A DNA stretch of 64,000 bases from contig JASKOT010000047.1 in assembly GCA_032158125.1 (NCBI GenBank), forward strand, positions 28,349 through 92,348, read 5' to 3'. Below, piece by piece: positions 25,342 to 36,663 of this stretch. Position 1 is the stretch's first letter; each line of letters opens with the position of its first letter. Source of the stretch: Papiliotrema nemorosa. Taxonomy: Eukaryota > Basidiomycota > Tremellomycetes > Tremellales > Rhynchogastremaceae. Below the pieces are notes generated by a model. That model searched no databases. It was not told where the DNA came from and saw only the letters and a program-made list of their open reading frames with translations. The translations under genes were made by a program, and so were the position numbers.

Positions 25342-26868
25342 ATGACGAGAGTGAGGTTTGCAGCATTCGCAGTGATAGTCCTCTTGACTCTCGTTGGCAT
25401 TGCTCATATCCACCCAGCGACAGAATTCTCACTGCCTTTTATACCTTCGTTTGAAGATTCTGCAGTATTCATCGCTCCGACCATTGACGATGTGGACAAC
25501 AGGCATCTGACCAGCGAACAATGCTTGGAACGTTTCCCGGCTCTGTATTACGAAGCGGACCGATCGAAAGCATGGGCCTCGGGAGGGATCAGCGAGAGTA
25601 TGGTGGATGAAGCGGAAAAGGAAGGGGCAAGTGCGAGACTGGCCATCGTCAACAACAAAGTGAGCATCGCGCTTTCATGCTCAATTCCTTTGTGAACGGT
25701 GGAAGAACGTAGCTCTGATCAGCATAGCTATACGTAAAGGCTTTCTATGGAGGAATAAACACACGGACACAAGCCTCCATTGCGGCCGTTCACAACACGT
25801 TGTTGACCAGCGTAGAACCGTTACCGGATGTCGAGTATGTCGCGGAATCATGTCGAGTAATTAGCTGACTCATAGCTTCGTGATCCAGACCTCGGATGGA
25901 GGAGGAGGGAAACACCCACATTTCGTGCTCGACCGAAAGAAGGAGGATCACCATCTTTGGCTCATGCCCGGTGAGCAGACTTTGCAGTTCACTCTTCCCG
26001 GGCTGACCGCAGATTTCGGGTTCTACTCTTGGCCTGAGCCTGGAGTAGGAGCTTATACAGAAGTCAGGGATCAGACTGAGAAGGTCGAGGAGAGTTTGGG
26101 GCTGTTGCATAATGGCTCGCAGCTCGTATCGTCCAGCTGGCAGCACAAAATACCCAAGTTGCTGTGGAGAGGGGTCCCAATGGTAGAAGTCAGACAAGTC
26201 AGTCGACACATTGTGAATTGATATTTTTGCTTATCTCAGGATCTCCTTCGAGGAAGCGAGAACCAACCATGGTCAGATGTCCAAGCCCTAGATTGGGGCA
26301 AGGTGAACAACGAGGATGAGAAGGCGAATGGAGGGGACTTGAAGTCGCCTGCAGAGCACTGTGAATACCAGTATCTTGCTCATGTGGAAGGATGGGCCTA
26401 TTCTGGCCGTTTGAAGTGAGTGGCTCCACTAGTCAGAGTATTCGCTCACAGCAGATACCTCCAACAATGCCGTTCAGTCATAGTGATGCACCCGCTCGGA
26501 TGGATTCAACACTTTCACCACCTCTTCATTACTGATCCCAACGATCCCCGACAGAACGTCGTCGAAGTCCCTCTGCCTTTGGAGGAGAATCTGCCTGGCG
26601 TAATGGAGAAGCTGCTCGATCCACGTAACGCGGAGCGAACGGAACAGATCGCAGAGAACAGCTGGAACGATCTTCGGGAGGGATACTTGTCGCCAGCTGC
26701 CAAGTGAGTGAATTTTACGGTCGTCTGCTGAAGCCTAGTGAATGCTACTTCCGCTACGTGCTCAATGCTTATGCGTCGGTACAGACGTTCCGGCCAAGGA
26801 TCGATCGAGGAGTGCCATACGAGAGCTTCTTGCTCATGGGCTCAACGCACTGGGATCCTCACCGATAG
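25342..26868 (+). CDS. CAP10/GT90 family glycosyltransferase
   Basis: Golgi type II membrane protein of the CAP10 (LPS-modifying, GT90) family, which in Cryptococcus includes capsule and cell-surface xylosyltransferase-type enzymes. The ATG at 25342 opens a short cytosolic stretch and one membrane anchor (FAAFAVIVLLTLVGIAHI). Exons then give 'LTSEQCLERFPALYYEADR', 'LYVKAFYGGINTRTQASIAA', 'FVIQTSDGGGGKHPHFVLD', 'DFGFYSWPEPGVGAYTEVRD' (family hallmark), 'IPKLLWRGVPMVEVRQ', 'GWAYSGRLKYLQQCRSVIV' and 'WNDLREGYLSPAA'. It ends with 'YRF/CYFRYVLNAYA'-like C-terminal sequence and a stop at 26866. All expected CAP10 blocks are present in order, so the gene looks functional. The acceptor and donor sugars cannot be assigned. 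This family is one of the reasons to place the organism in the Tremellomycetes. Confidence 0.85.
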
Positions 26869-27035
26869 TCCCCCTTTTTGTGCACCTTTACCATAATTGC
26901 GTGTATCGTCAATGTCACCAGAAACAACCCATTCACGACCTAGACCATTCACGAAACAATGCAATGCATATACACGTAGTCATAACGCCATCGGCTACAG
27001 ACTTTTGTCGGTCCAAGTCTCATGGCACGACTTTC

Positions 27036-28073
27036 TTATTGCCCCTGTGGCTTCTCGATCAGGATATCTCCAGCCTCGTTGTACCAAATCTCTCTAACCT
27101 TGACGCTCCGCAGATGCGTCACTCCTTTACTGAGCTCACTGTCGTGGTAGAACAACCACCACCTCCCGTCGTGCTCTACTACCGAGTGATGCGTTGTCCA
27201 TCCGACAACGGGGTCGAGGATCTTGCCTCGGTATGTGAATGGTCCGTATGGCGACGAACCAGTTGCGTAAGCGATGAAGTGAGTGTCCCCGGTCGAGTAT
27301 GAGAAGTAGTAGACCCCATTCCTCTTGTGCATCCACGACGCTTCGAAGAATCGCCTCTCATGGTCGTCTGCAAGGATACCCTCGCCGGTAGCAGGATCGA
27401 GGATCTCCACCGCTCGAACCGTCTCGCCAAACGAGTGGTAGTCGTCTGAAAGTCGGGCGACCCGAGGACACAGAGCTTTAACTCCTTTGCCTGAAGGCTC
27501 ATGGACGCCGAGCTCTGCCGCGTCGAATTGATCACCCGACGGAGTAGGGTAGCATTGCAGTTGTCCACCCCACAGACCACCGAAGTAGCAGTACACGTTG
27601 TCATCGTCATCACGGAAAGTAGCGGGATCGATGGTGAAGCTGTCTGGAATGGGTTTCTCATCGGCGACGAATGGTCCTTCAGGCTTATCGCTGACGGCTA
27701 TACCGAGACGGAAGATGCCTACCGTCAGCTAACTTCTGACTCTACTCAAGATGTTAGACACACCTTCGTGATCCTTTGCAGGGAAACACAAGTAGTACTT
27801 TCCGTCCTTGCCCTGGAAGGCATCAGGCGCCCATAATTGCTTGTCCGCCCATGGGACATCCTTGACCGACAAAACGACTCCATGATCAGTGACTTCCGCT
27901 CCGACCTTGTCCATAGAGATGACATGGTAATCGTTCATGTCAAAGTGACTCCCCATGTCGTCAAAGGGAATGTCATTGTCGCGGTCATGACTGGGGTAGA
28001 CGTAGATTCGACCGTTAAAAGAGTGAGCCGAGGGGTCGGCAATGTAGATGTGCTCGATCAGTGGGGCTGGCAT
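27036..28073 (-). CDS. GH43-type glycosidase (arabinofuranosidase/xylosidase-like)
   Basis: Five-bladed beta-propeller glycoside hydrolase, family 43 type, probably acting on arabinose- or xylose-containing oligosaccharides. The ATG at 28073 starts directly at the domain, with no signal peptide, so it is likely intracellular. The three acidic residues expected for the clan are visible: 'HIYIADPSAH' (base Asp), 'TIDPATFRDDDDNVY' (pKa-modulating Asp) and 'RRFFEASWMHKRNG' (acid Glu). Other propeller repeats include 'QLWAPDAFQGKDGKYYLCF', 'SPYGPFTYRGKIL' and 'HSVVEHDGRWWLFYHD'. One intron (about 27724-27770) joins 'KDHEG' to 'IFRLGIAVSDKPEGPFV'. A TATATAAG element lies about 70 bases upstream of the ATG. 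With the pectin methylesterase nearby it suggests use of plant cell-wall sugars. Confidence 0.88.
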
Positions 28074-28519
28074 AGTTAGTCGCAGGTGAGCTGGGGTCGG
28101 TAGATGATAGCAAAAGAAGCCATGATGAGTGGTTGGGACATCTTATATACACTACTCATCGACCAGTAACGGTCCGGCAAGAAACACCTGGTGCTATCTA
28201 CCGAGAATCCCCCGCAACCCACCCTGGGGACGATGCTCGGTTACAAGCCATGCTCCCTTATGCAGCTCACTGGGCTCCGACTCGGGGGGTTGAAAGGCGG
28301 GGCGTTCTGCCAAGCATGCACCGAGAACATGAACAGTTGCGGAGGGGCCAAGCTGTTGGGGCCCACAGGTTTTCGCAATGGCAGTCTCATCGCATTCTTT
28401 TCTACGACAAAGGCACACTGGCATGGCTTGGGCAGATTCCAGGACAAAGAAGGGGATAGACGATACATGACTGGCAACTCTGGGATCACTAACTCGATGC
28501 GTGCAAACGAGAGAAATGA
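28074..28519. other. intergenic region between GH43 promoter and b561 stop
   Basis: About 450 bases contain the GH43 promoter (TATA at 28142-28149) and the b561 3' end. Overlapping open frames on both strands were judged chance frames. Confidence 0.45.
28142..28149 (-). promoter_or_regulatory. putative TATA element of GH43 gene
   Basis: TATATAAG on the minus strand about 70 bases upstream of the GH43 ATG, a good match to a core-promoter TATA box. Confidence 0.5.
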
Positions 28520-29422
28520 TCACTTTTGTTCCGGTAAAGCAGTCTCGCTCTCACTCAATTCGGTCGCCAGCCTCGACCACGGCCCAGATCCCTGATCTAT
28601 GCTCAACAGACTCGATCTGGCCGCGAGGAAGACGTATGTCGCGACTTCGAGCCCGATCACGATGACAAAACTGACCATGAGCGATGCTCTGGGAGATATC
28701 CCGCAGCACTCACACGTAGCGCACCGCATCTGGGGTTAAAGTCCCGGTAGACTGCATGGAGTTCCATTCGTCGAACCCATTCCACGTCTGACTGCGACGA
28801 CATCAGCGAATGAACTCGGGTTGGTACATACACAATAAGGAGGATCCCGATTGTACAACCCAGGGCGATGTGTACCCATCGGGTCACGCCCTTTCCGGAG
28901 CTCCCACTGAATCGACCCTTGACATTCACAATGACCAGGCCCCTACACCGTCAGTCAACGTCAGACGGACTCTCGTGACTTACATTGCGACTTGTATCAT
29001 AACTAGCAGAAACAAGACCAATCCCAAGTCGTGATGGAGATCCCTACTTGGACCCGAGAATTGATATCCTTCGCCTTGAGACTTGACCGCCGCTGCGATA
29101 TCAGTGCGTTCCCTGGGGTTCCCCTTGTGGACCCACCAGTTCCCAAAGCAAACGCTATCGTTAAGAGAATCCCCGTTCCAATATTGAGCATCCCGTGATA
29201 CCTCGACCTGGTCCTTGACATTCAATTTGGTGTCCTCCCGCTCAAAACTCACCCCCTGATCTTCGCCCATCGTTGAACAAGCAACGCAGCGGGAACAGTT
29301 CCTAGCACAGCGAGGCATGCTACGACCGCTGTCGACGTGAGCTAGCCGCCGTTGGGATATGTGGAGCACCTACCATGCACAATGACAACCTTGTCGTGGA
29401 AATTGATATCCAGCGAAGGCAT
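28520..29422 (-). CDS. cytochrome b561-domain membrane protein
   Basis: Predicted di-heme membrane electron carrier. The ATG at 29422 begins MPSLDINFHDKVVIVH; removing an intron at its end gives a TM helix 'AVVACLAVLGTVPAALLVQR'. Further exons supply 'YHGMLNIGTGILLTIAFALG', 'DLHHDLGLVLFLLVMIQVAM', 'VTRWVHIALGCTIGILLIV' and, after a GTATGT...GCAG intron, 'TWNGFDEWNSMQSTGTL' then a final TM 'LMVSFVIVIGLEVATYVFLA'. Four TM-located His residues (in HAVV, YHGM, HHDLG, WVHIA) fit the two heme pairs of b561. No DOMON or flavin domain is attached. It is transcribed divergently from a Ctr copper transporter, with 271 bases between starts. A cupric/ferric reductase role supplying the transporter is therefore attractive but unproven. 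Confidence 0.78.
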
Positions 29423-29693
29423 TTTGACGAGGTATCAAGTCATCCTGGTCGTCGTCTCGTATACACCCCTGAGCCGACTTGCAGCGACAAAGACGTCCTC
29501 TTCGACCAGCAATCTCACAGTCGTCGTCAAATCATACAAAGGCCTCACACCATTGAGCCATATCCCATTGCTAAAATTAGACCGATATCCTCGACGACGA
29601 GTCGAGGTTTCTGTAACTTACTCCAGGACGAGCATACCCCGTATGCATTGGTTCCATACTTGCAGTCATCTACATTCAACACGCAGAGCACAC

Positions 29694-30209
29694 ATGATGC
29701 AGGACATGGACGGGTCAGCAACGCCTTCGACGTCGAGCGCAGAGATGATGACCATGGGTCCATTCACCACACAGTATGTCGATCGCTATTTTCAGCCACT
29801 GATATTCAGGCTGGGCAGTGGGGTCTTGTGGTTCAAAGGCTGGACACCTTCGACCGCACCAGCGACCTTTGCATGTTGCGTCGGACTCTTCTTCCTCGCT
29901 GCTGGATCGCGCTACATTGACGCTCTGCGAATACTCTGCTCGCCTGAAGTCGTTTACGATCGACGCCAACGCTTCCGCTGGGGTCCAGAGTGTGCCTGTG
30001 CCGGCCTATACATGCTTCGAACTTTCATCATGTACCTGCTCATGTTGGCGGTGATGCAATTCAACGCTTACTTCTTCGTTGCGATATTGCTGGGACACGG
30101 AGCTGGAGAACTAGGTTTCGGAAGGTATTGCAGTTACAGTACGGGCAAGTCGAGTCATTGTCGATTGCAGGTAGAGGAGTCCACAGGCGATGAGAAGGGA
30201 CATGCATAA
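29694..30209 (+). CDS. Ctr-type copper transporter
   Basis: Predicted high-affinity Cu(I) channel of the Ctr family, trimeric in the plasma or vacuolar membrane. The ATG at 29694 opens a Met-containing N-terminus (MMQDMDG..., AEMMTMG). TM1 is 'FACCVGLFFLAAGSRYIDAL'. TM2/TM3 carry the exact family signature M-x3-M-x12-G-x3-G: MLAVM followed by 12 residues and GHGAG. Length is about 160-170 residues, as expected. A 36-nt segment at 29774-29809 has GTATGT and TTCAG ends and is a multiple of three, so it could be an in-frame micro-intron; removing it joins 'GPFTTQ' to 'LGSGVLWFKGW'. The gene ends only 14 bases before the convergent pectin methylesterase stop codon. The Met-poor N-terminus suggests fewer extracellular copper-binding motifs than plasma-membrane Ctr1. 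Confidence 0.85.
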   Translation: MMQDMDGSATPSTSSAEMMTMGPFTTQYVDRYFQPLIFRLGSGVLWFKGWTPSTAPATFACCVGLFFLAAGSRYIDALRILCSPEVVYDRRQRFRWGPECACAGLYMLRTFIMYLLMLAVMQFNAYFFVAILLGHGAGELGFGRYCSYSTGKSSHCRLQVEESTGDEKGHA

Positions 30210-30223
30210 GAGGCGGTAATACG

Positions 30224-31729
30224 TTACCAGGGATAACTCGTGTCGATCCAGCTGGGTACACCACCAAAGATCATACTCATGCTGTATCTGCTGTCCGACT
30301 CGGTTTCGGAAATGATGCTCTCGACCGTCATGTTGCGCTGATTGGGCAGATAACCTGGCCCCGAATTGGCAGACTCTACAAAGAACGTCTCGTTTGGAAC
30401 TGGCATCAGCGTTGCTGATCGCATGCTTCATCAAGGCCTGACCTATCCGAGGGTCCGAGGCAGACCATTCGATGAAACCTGCAGGCAAGACAATATCCGT
30501 CTAAAGGGTCAGCAACCATTCTTCTTGGGCGAGATTAGGCCTACCATGAAGCTATCGGTGTAGACCACTCGCGATTGATTATTCCAAGGTCGACCCAGAG
30601 CTCTCTGGTGCGCTGTGAATCAGCGGGACCGCGTAAAGAACTCACTTAGATCGACGCTCGGAACAGGATCTTTCGCATAGCCAATGTAACAGTGATTAAA
30701 GTACGCGCCGTATGTGTCCGGACCATCTGGAGTATCAGCTTCATGTGACTTGTTTAGAATCTCAGAGCTCACACCACTGCTCCGAGCCTTTCCATGCGAC
30801 TAACGCTCCCCCTACGTCTCTGCTCAACAGACTGGTGTTTGCAAAGTACGCGGTCCCAAAGCCGTATATCTGAATCCTTAGCTCAGTATCGCTACGCGAC
30901 CAGCTCACGAAATCTGTCGATCCTATCACCTCTCCGCTCCAGAACGCTGCACTCGCATTGCGACCGACATACAAGGTATCTTGATAGCTTGCAAAGGAAC
31001 AGCCGTAGAAGCTCGCATTTGCGTATGATACGAATAAAGCTGCAGAGGGCCCCGTGTCCCCGCTCTTATACTCGACGCCGTTGACTGTCTGCCCAGTCAG
31101 CATGTAGGAATCGGTCCATACTCACAGCTCGATTGGCAACGCCCACATTGTACAGTCGGAAGTCCGAGCAACCAAAAGCGGGCTGTAATGGAGCTCCCAA
31201 AGGTCCACTTCCCACTAACGATGCTGCGCGATTGGGGGACACTGTCAAGACGACTGCATCTGCATTATCTTCTGAAGCGGTTTGGGTCGTCTGGTTGATG
31301 TAAGAAGAGTTCCAGAGGAACACCGTATTCTTATGATAGTCGTATGGGTTTGGAGTGATTCCCTGCTGATCAGTGAAAGGCTTGTCGTAGCGTGAGATGT
31401 ACCGACCAAAATATAGGTCGGTCCGGATCGCGTGACGTTCACCACCTCATGGTAGTTCCCGCTCCCTACCAGCACGATCTGAGGGGATCTATCGAGTTCA
31501 ATGCAGCAATGGGCCGTAGGGATGAGACACACGTATCATTAGGCAGAGACTTGATGGCTCCCTGAATGGACCCGAACCCAGCTTGAGGATCGGTCTGCGA
31601 TACATAGATGGTTCCGTTGGGACAGAGACTCAATTGATCGCCTTGTGCTCGAGGGAGTTGACAGTCGGCGTAGGGGTTCGACCAGGCCACGACTGTACTC
31701 AGAAAGATCAAATACGAAAGGATAAGCAT
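30224..31729 (-). CDS. secreted pectin methylesterase (CE8)
   Basis: Predicted extracellular pectinesterase that demethylates homogalacturonan. The in-frame ATG at 31729 opens a signal peptide (MLILSYLIFLSTVVAWS). A right-handed beta-helix domain follows: 'GFGSIQGAIKSLP', 'PQIVLVGSGNYHEVVNVT', 'FLWNSSYINQTT', 'PAFGCSDFRLYNVGVANRA', 'GPSAALFVSYANASFYGCSF', 'YQDTLYVGRNASAAFWSGEV' (Q-D of the active site), 'VIGSTDFV' (catalytic Asp region) and 'ALGRPWNNQSRVVYTDSFM' (LGRPW motif). A 46-nt intron near 30404-30449 restores the C-terminus 'SDPRIVPNETFFVESANSGPG'. All catalytic blocks are present. Several N-glycosylation sequons are visible. A TATAAAT element lies about 45 bases upstream of the start. 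It implies contact with plant material. Confidence 0.9.
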
Positions 31730-32031
31730 CAGGCTGTCATGCACTCCCTCAAAAGTCCCCGGCGGCCAGGCAATTTATATGTATGCTCATACCTGAACCG
31801 GGCCGCAAAGATGTTGCCGGTCGACTGTCAGCTATTTCGGTCTTAGCTCACGGCCCAGCGGGCCGTCATGAGCTACCCACGGCGCGATAGATCCAGTTGT
31901 CCTCTCTATAGCAAGACTACTGGGGATGCATGCCTGATCTTGGGAAAGTGTATAACCTATGAGCGAGAAAGCAAGGAGCCTGGAGCCATCATAGCGGACC
32001 GCCCATTCAGCCGGTCCTCGCACTGCCCACA
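31730..32031. other. intergenic region, pectin methylesterase promoter
   Basis: About 300 bases between the pectin methylesterase start and the stop of the GIT1-like transporter. Nothing else was recognised beyond the TATA-like element. Confidence 0.45.
31773..31779 (-). promoter_or_regulatory. putative TATA element of pectin methylesterase gene
   Basis: TATAAAT on the minus strand, about 45 bases upstream of the chosen ATG. It supports the start at 31729 rather than an upstream GTG. Confidence 0.4.
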
Positions 32032-33774
32032 TTAATAAACGGCATTGGTGACTATTCGGTTGTCCTGTGGGATATTCTTCTCATGCACGTTCTCGTGCGA
32101 AGCTTCGAGCTGAGTGTCTTCCACAGCGAGCTCCTCTGTGAGACCCATCTGAGAGATGTCGTAGCCGTGCTCAACGAGATACTCCTTGAACGCCAAATCC
32201 TCATTGTGTTGTTGATCCACAGAAAGAGGTATAATGAGGAAAAAGGTCACAATTGCCGACAAGATGGCCAGACCCGAACCGAGGTAGAATGGTCCAGTAT
32301 TGGCGACGGTCGAGTCGGCTGGGAAGTCGGCGATCAAAGCTGGGAACGCCCAAGTTCCCGCGTATGCACCAATTTTGCCCTGTCATCAATTCATGACAGG
32401 CGCACCGAGAACTGGTACTCACAAAAGCAGCGGCGGTTCCGTAAAAACGTCCTCGTACTGCAGTAGACGACGACTTGGCAGCCAACAGACCGATACAGTT
32501 TCCAGGTCCGACCTCGCCCATTGCCAAGAAGATACCTGGCTGTCAGTCTCCAAGGGTTTGCGTCACCCACCATAAACGACAGCAAAGGCAGCAATATGGT
32601 TGGTCAACTTGGTGTAGAGACCACTCATCAAGAACCCAACCACTCCCTGGAAGACAAGGGCGATGATGAGAAGTCGTTTCGCCCCGACTCGATCTACCAG
32701 GAGAGCGCCGATGAGAGTACCGGGCATGTAGAACAGCTACGAATCAGCTTCAACCATGACAGAATAGGAAGATCTCACGTTGATAATCGTATTCCAGCCA
32801 AAGACAGTCTTCAAGGAGGAATCACCACCAGTGATGGTATCAACAACCTACAATCAGCTCAAGACCTCAGGGCGATCTCACGGTAGAAGAGTAAATTCCG
32901 AAAGGGTACGAGATGAAATCGTACATGAACCAGACCAGAGCGATTCCAACCCATCTCAGCCAGTATCGTCGGAAGATCAACGCCCATGGCACTTGTTTCG
33001 CCTTGGCCATCGTGGATCGCTTGTACACATCGGTCTCCTCACGGATCAAGAATCGGATGAAGAAGAGAAGGAGTGGCCAGATGATTCCGACACCGAAGCA
33101 TGTTCTCCATCCAGCTTCGTATTTGGTGGGTCCATAACCCTGACATCAGACAAGCTCTCTCACGATGTCACTCACCAAGACACATAGGTATGGGATGAAA
33201 GCTCCTACGACGAAGCCAAAATCGATGGCGCTGTTGGTAGCCAAAGCGAACCACATGTTCTGTCGACTCTTGGCCATGCCATCATTCTCCGTAGCTTCTG
33301 CTGCCGCGATCGAGCCAGCGGGATACTCTCCACCGATACCAATCTACGCTTTAGCTCGACGTACCTTTCAAACACTCACTCCTTGGAAGAAACGCCAAGC
33401 AGTCAAAATCCGGAAGACGCCATCGGGGGTGGTCGCGTAAGCCCCGGTGCACAGGATGGAAAAGATGATAACGATTATATTGGCGAGGAACATCGAGTTT
33501 CGTCGTCCGATCCTATCAACCACGAATCCAAAGCCAATCTGACCGACGAGAATACCGACGAAACCGATCCCAGAGAAGACTGTACCTCGATTTCCCCCGT
33601 TAAAGGTTTCTGCCGATAAGCGGAAAGCATTGGATGGTACTTACCGGCCCCATATTGACGTTTCAAGAATGTACGAGCAGAGCCCAAGACTCCATTGAGA
33701 TATCCATCCGAGAACAACGACGTCCCGCAGGCGAGCACCAAGGCGATGGGTCCGAGTTTGTTCTTGCTTGCCAT
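32032..33774 (-). CDS. GIT1-like MFS transporter (glycerophosphoinositol type)
   Basis: Plasma-membrane MFS protein of the phosphate/organophosphate:H+ symporter group, most like yeast Git1 (glycerophosphoinositol/glycerophosphocholine uptake). The ATG at 33774 precedes '[21 protein letters not shown]'. Exons then give '[19 protein letters not shown]' (loop 2-3), '[20 protein letters not shown]' (the Git1/Pho84 GGEYP hallmark), '[20 protein letters not shown]', '[18 protein letters not shown]' and '[24 protein letters not shown]'. It ends with an acidic cytosolic tail ([14 protein letters not shown]...) at 32032. There are about seven short introns. Length is about 510 residues. A TATAAAG-like element lies near 33838. 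Its exact substrate is unknown; a link to inositol metabolism at the telomere end is possible but speculative. Confidence 0.85.
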
Positions 33775-34423
33775 GTTGAGCAGATGGATCGAGGGAAGAG
33801 CTCAAGCTGGGTCTCATGATCCCAGCAGACCACTCTTTATAGCCGTTCTTGTGGTCCATATCTATTTTTAGTGTTGCCTAACATTTACAAAACGGCATTC
33901 GAGAAAAGTCCCGCGTGGCTGCCATTTTTTTCTTCTGGTCGTCGCACATCGATGCGACGTTGCCCTGTGGTTCGATTCGATACCCGTCTTGAGCATTCTT
34001 GAAACGGTTGCTATGTATATCACTCGATCTGCGAGGAACGTTCATTGACAGTACACGTTTGCCCAGATATGTGGTAACAGCTGGATCGCTTGGAGATAAG
34101 TTGCGATATGGTCGCGTCAAGCTGGGTTCCGGCCCTGGAGACAACGGAATCGATCGCTTAGAGTCATATCCCGGTTTGTATCTCCAGGATCACGTGCGTG
34201 TGCTTAATTTGATACGACATGGTCTAGGACAGGAGCACGGATCTCCACGGCGCTTTGCTGTGGATCGCACGATGACCAAAAGTCATGACCAAGAGTCATG
34301 ACCAAGACTCCTAATGTCACCTGGTGTCGATTCATATTCTACCACAACCTTATTTGTATTTCAACTTGAGCACGCTCCCTTTTCTAGAGCCTGTGTTCAT
34401 GTATACAATCAATCACATCTTGG
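33775..34423. other. intergenic region with short tandem repeat
   Basis: About 650 bases between the GIT1-like start and the stop of the amino acid permease. It contains the three-copy 13-base repeat listed separately and no recognisable gene. Confidence 0.5.
34272..34310. repeat. 13-bp tandem repeat, three copies
   Basis: Three adjacent near-identical copies: atgaccaaaagtc, atgaccaagagtc, atgaccaagactc. It is noncoding and could be a slippage product or a cluster of regulator sites. Confidence 0.85.
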
Positions 34424-36663
34424 TCAAAGGCCCAGATCATACCTTGTCCCTCGCAGCGCTTCATACGGTCCTCGACTAAGATCGATGTCTCCCAAAGCCA
34501 CCATATGACTTTTCCTTGCGATTTTGTACCCAAAGAATGCGATCAAAATGGCCGGTATAGTAATGTAACTGGCCAAAAAGCCCTGATAGTCAAATCCACC
34601 GATGAACGACTGGAAACCGTTGAAAATGATAACTAGGGTGAAGAAGAATACACAGGCGTAAGCGAGATAAGGTTGTAGGTACCCCCTGAAGGATAGTCCT
34701 TCTTGTCGAATACCTATTGTATAAGCATCGAACATTTGCTGAAGGAAGCTGACCTTGCACGACAAGGGCCTTTCGAAAGCGAATAAAGCAAATGCTGATG
34801 GAAAGCCATCCCACCAGGGAACTCAAAGCGGAGATATTGCTGAGCCAAGAGAACGCCTGACTCGACCCGTTGGACAAGCTTAGGAAAGCCAAAAGACCAA
34901 AGCAGAAGCACACGCCTACATTGGCGAGAGGGACACCCCGCGATGTCGTTTTGAGGAAGATCTTTGGCAGCGAGCCTGTCCGTGTTAGCCCGAGTAGGAT
35001 TGTCATGTTGGTCACCGACCTTGACGAGCGAGGCCCATCATCGTTCGCGAGGCGGCATACGTGTCTTCGTTACCCGCAGACAAAGCAGAGGTCATCACCT
35101 TTAACGTCAGCATCCATTTGACGAGGTCCCATTGGTGAACTGACGACAGCGTTAATGATTGAGGGCAGGACCTTGACACCAGTCTGCTTGCACATGACAA
35201 CGAACGGTGAAGAAGCTGCAGTGTGGCCACCGAGGCCCACCGCCTGTTTGAGAAGAGGCGAGTGCTGAGAAACCGCCAGGGAGATGATGAGAGTACTTAG
35301 GAAATATATTCCGACCACTCGATAGAAGACTGTCTTTAGCCATCACGTCACGTTAATTCACTCACCTGTCCTCACGGCCATACGCATGGTCTTTCGCGGG
35401 TTCCGAGCTTCGCCCGCCAGGACAGCGATACCTTCAATACCGCCATAACTGAAAGCGGCCTAGGTAGTGAGCAGCGCGAATGAGCGACGTACTCGGATGT
35501 TCACCTTAGTGAGGACAGCCCAGAAACCAAGGAATCGTGCCTTGGACACCGGAGTCAGACCTTTGAATGTATCGTTGAAAGGCTCTTCCCTCCAATATCT
35601 GCCTCCAATAAACTCTTTGTGGCCCGGAATCCCTCCAAGATCCACAATCAATCCGAAAAGAACGAGTCCGACTAGAAATCAATCACCGCGTACTAGACCT
35701 GGAGCGTTTCCTGGCTTACCGAGAGTACAGAGCTTGACTATACACATCAGCGGCGGGGGCATCCTCCTGGACTATATGGACTGTGAACTCACTACAGGCA
35801 AAGAAGAATTCAATCTCCCCAAAGCTGCCGGTTCAGCGTCAAGTACGGGCGGATGAGACGCACACTCACTACCTCACACCCACAATATTGACGCACATGC
35901 AGAAGACCAAGAAAACAGCAATGTAGATACCGGCGTGCGACGCGTTGGGATCCCAGTAAGAGATCATCACGGCGATTGCTGACATTTCGGCCGGGATGGC
36001 CAGTCCCACTTGAAGAATATAATTGATGCCCATCATGAAGCCCATGGCTGGGTCGACGTATTTGTTTCCAAAGTCGACAAATCCCCCAATGTTGGGGTCG
36101 AAGCAAGACCTAGGGGCGAGGAGCGCTCTTTAGGACTGGTGACTTGCATTTCTCCCTGCCGTGTGAGCAGATACCATCAAGCTCGACGGGCAGCACTCAC
36201 CAGTCCGGTCATCATCATCGCAACGAAGAGACCCATAAAAACGTAACCGAGCCAGAATCCAACCGGTCCACCGGCCTGAGAACGATGAGTAGAGGTCTCG
36301 TCTCATCGTAAAATGATGAAACGCACTATGAGAGCAGATCCCGAGCCCAAGAACAGGCCTACCCGGATCAGATCCTGAAGAAGGGCATACACCGTAATGA
36401 CATACCTGTTCCAATAGTTCCCGCGATAGCTATCATCGACACGACTCGTGGACTCTGGCATATATGAGTAAGGGCTTCTGCTGCTCAAGGTTCCGACTTG
36501 CCAGGTCACGCTTTGTGCCAAAGTCACCTTCATGGGTATGGGCGAGAACTTCATCGCTCTCCTGAGTTGTCGGTCCATCTTGGCCATCCCGTAGCTCAGA
36601 TGCCAGAACTTGGGTTGTAGGCGCTTCATAAGCGAGGTCTAGATTCTTTTCGTTCTTGGACAT
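34424..36663 (-). CDS. APC-family amino acid permease (yeast amino acid transporter type)
   Basis: Predicted 12-TM plasma-membrane amino acid:proton symporter. The ATG at 36663 starts an acidic cytosolic N-terminus. TM1 carries the family signature 'VSMIAIAGTIGTG' joined across an intron to 'LFLGSGSALI'. Later exons give 'GGPVGFWLGYVFMG', 'GGFVDFGNKYVDPAMGFMMG', 'FGGR/YWREEPFNDTFKGLTP', 'FSYGGIEGIAVLAGEARNP' (conserved GxExxA-EA region), 'FYRVVGIYFLSTLIISLAV', 'SALSAGNEDTYAASRTMMGLA' (another hallmark) and 'SWLSNISALSSLVGWLSISI'. The stop is at 34424. About ten short introns are present and the N-terminal exon boundaries are approximate. It is divergent from a Zn2Cys6 regulator with 239 bases between starts. 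The D-serine dehydratase-like enzyme nearby makes a serine or D-amino acid substrate plausible. Confidence 0.88.

Noticed and set aside
30224..30490. Frameshift in the pectin methylesterase C-terminus
   Set aside because: A 46-nt GTCAGG...CCAG intron restores the frame and yields the conserved SGPG ending.
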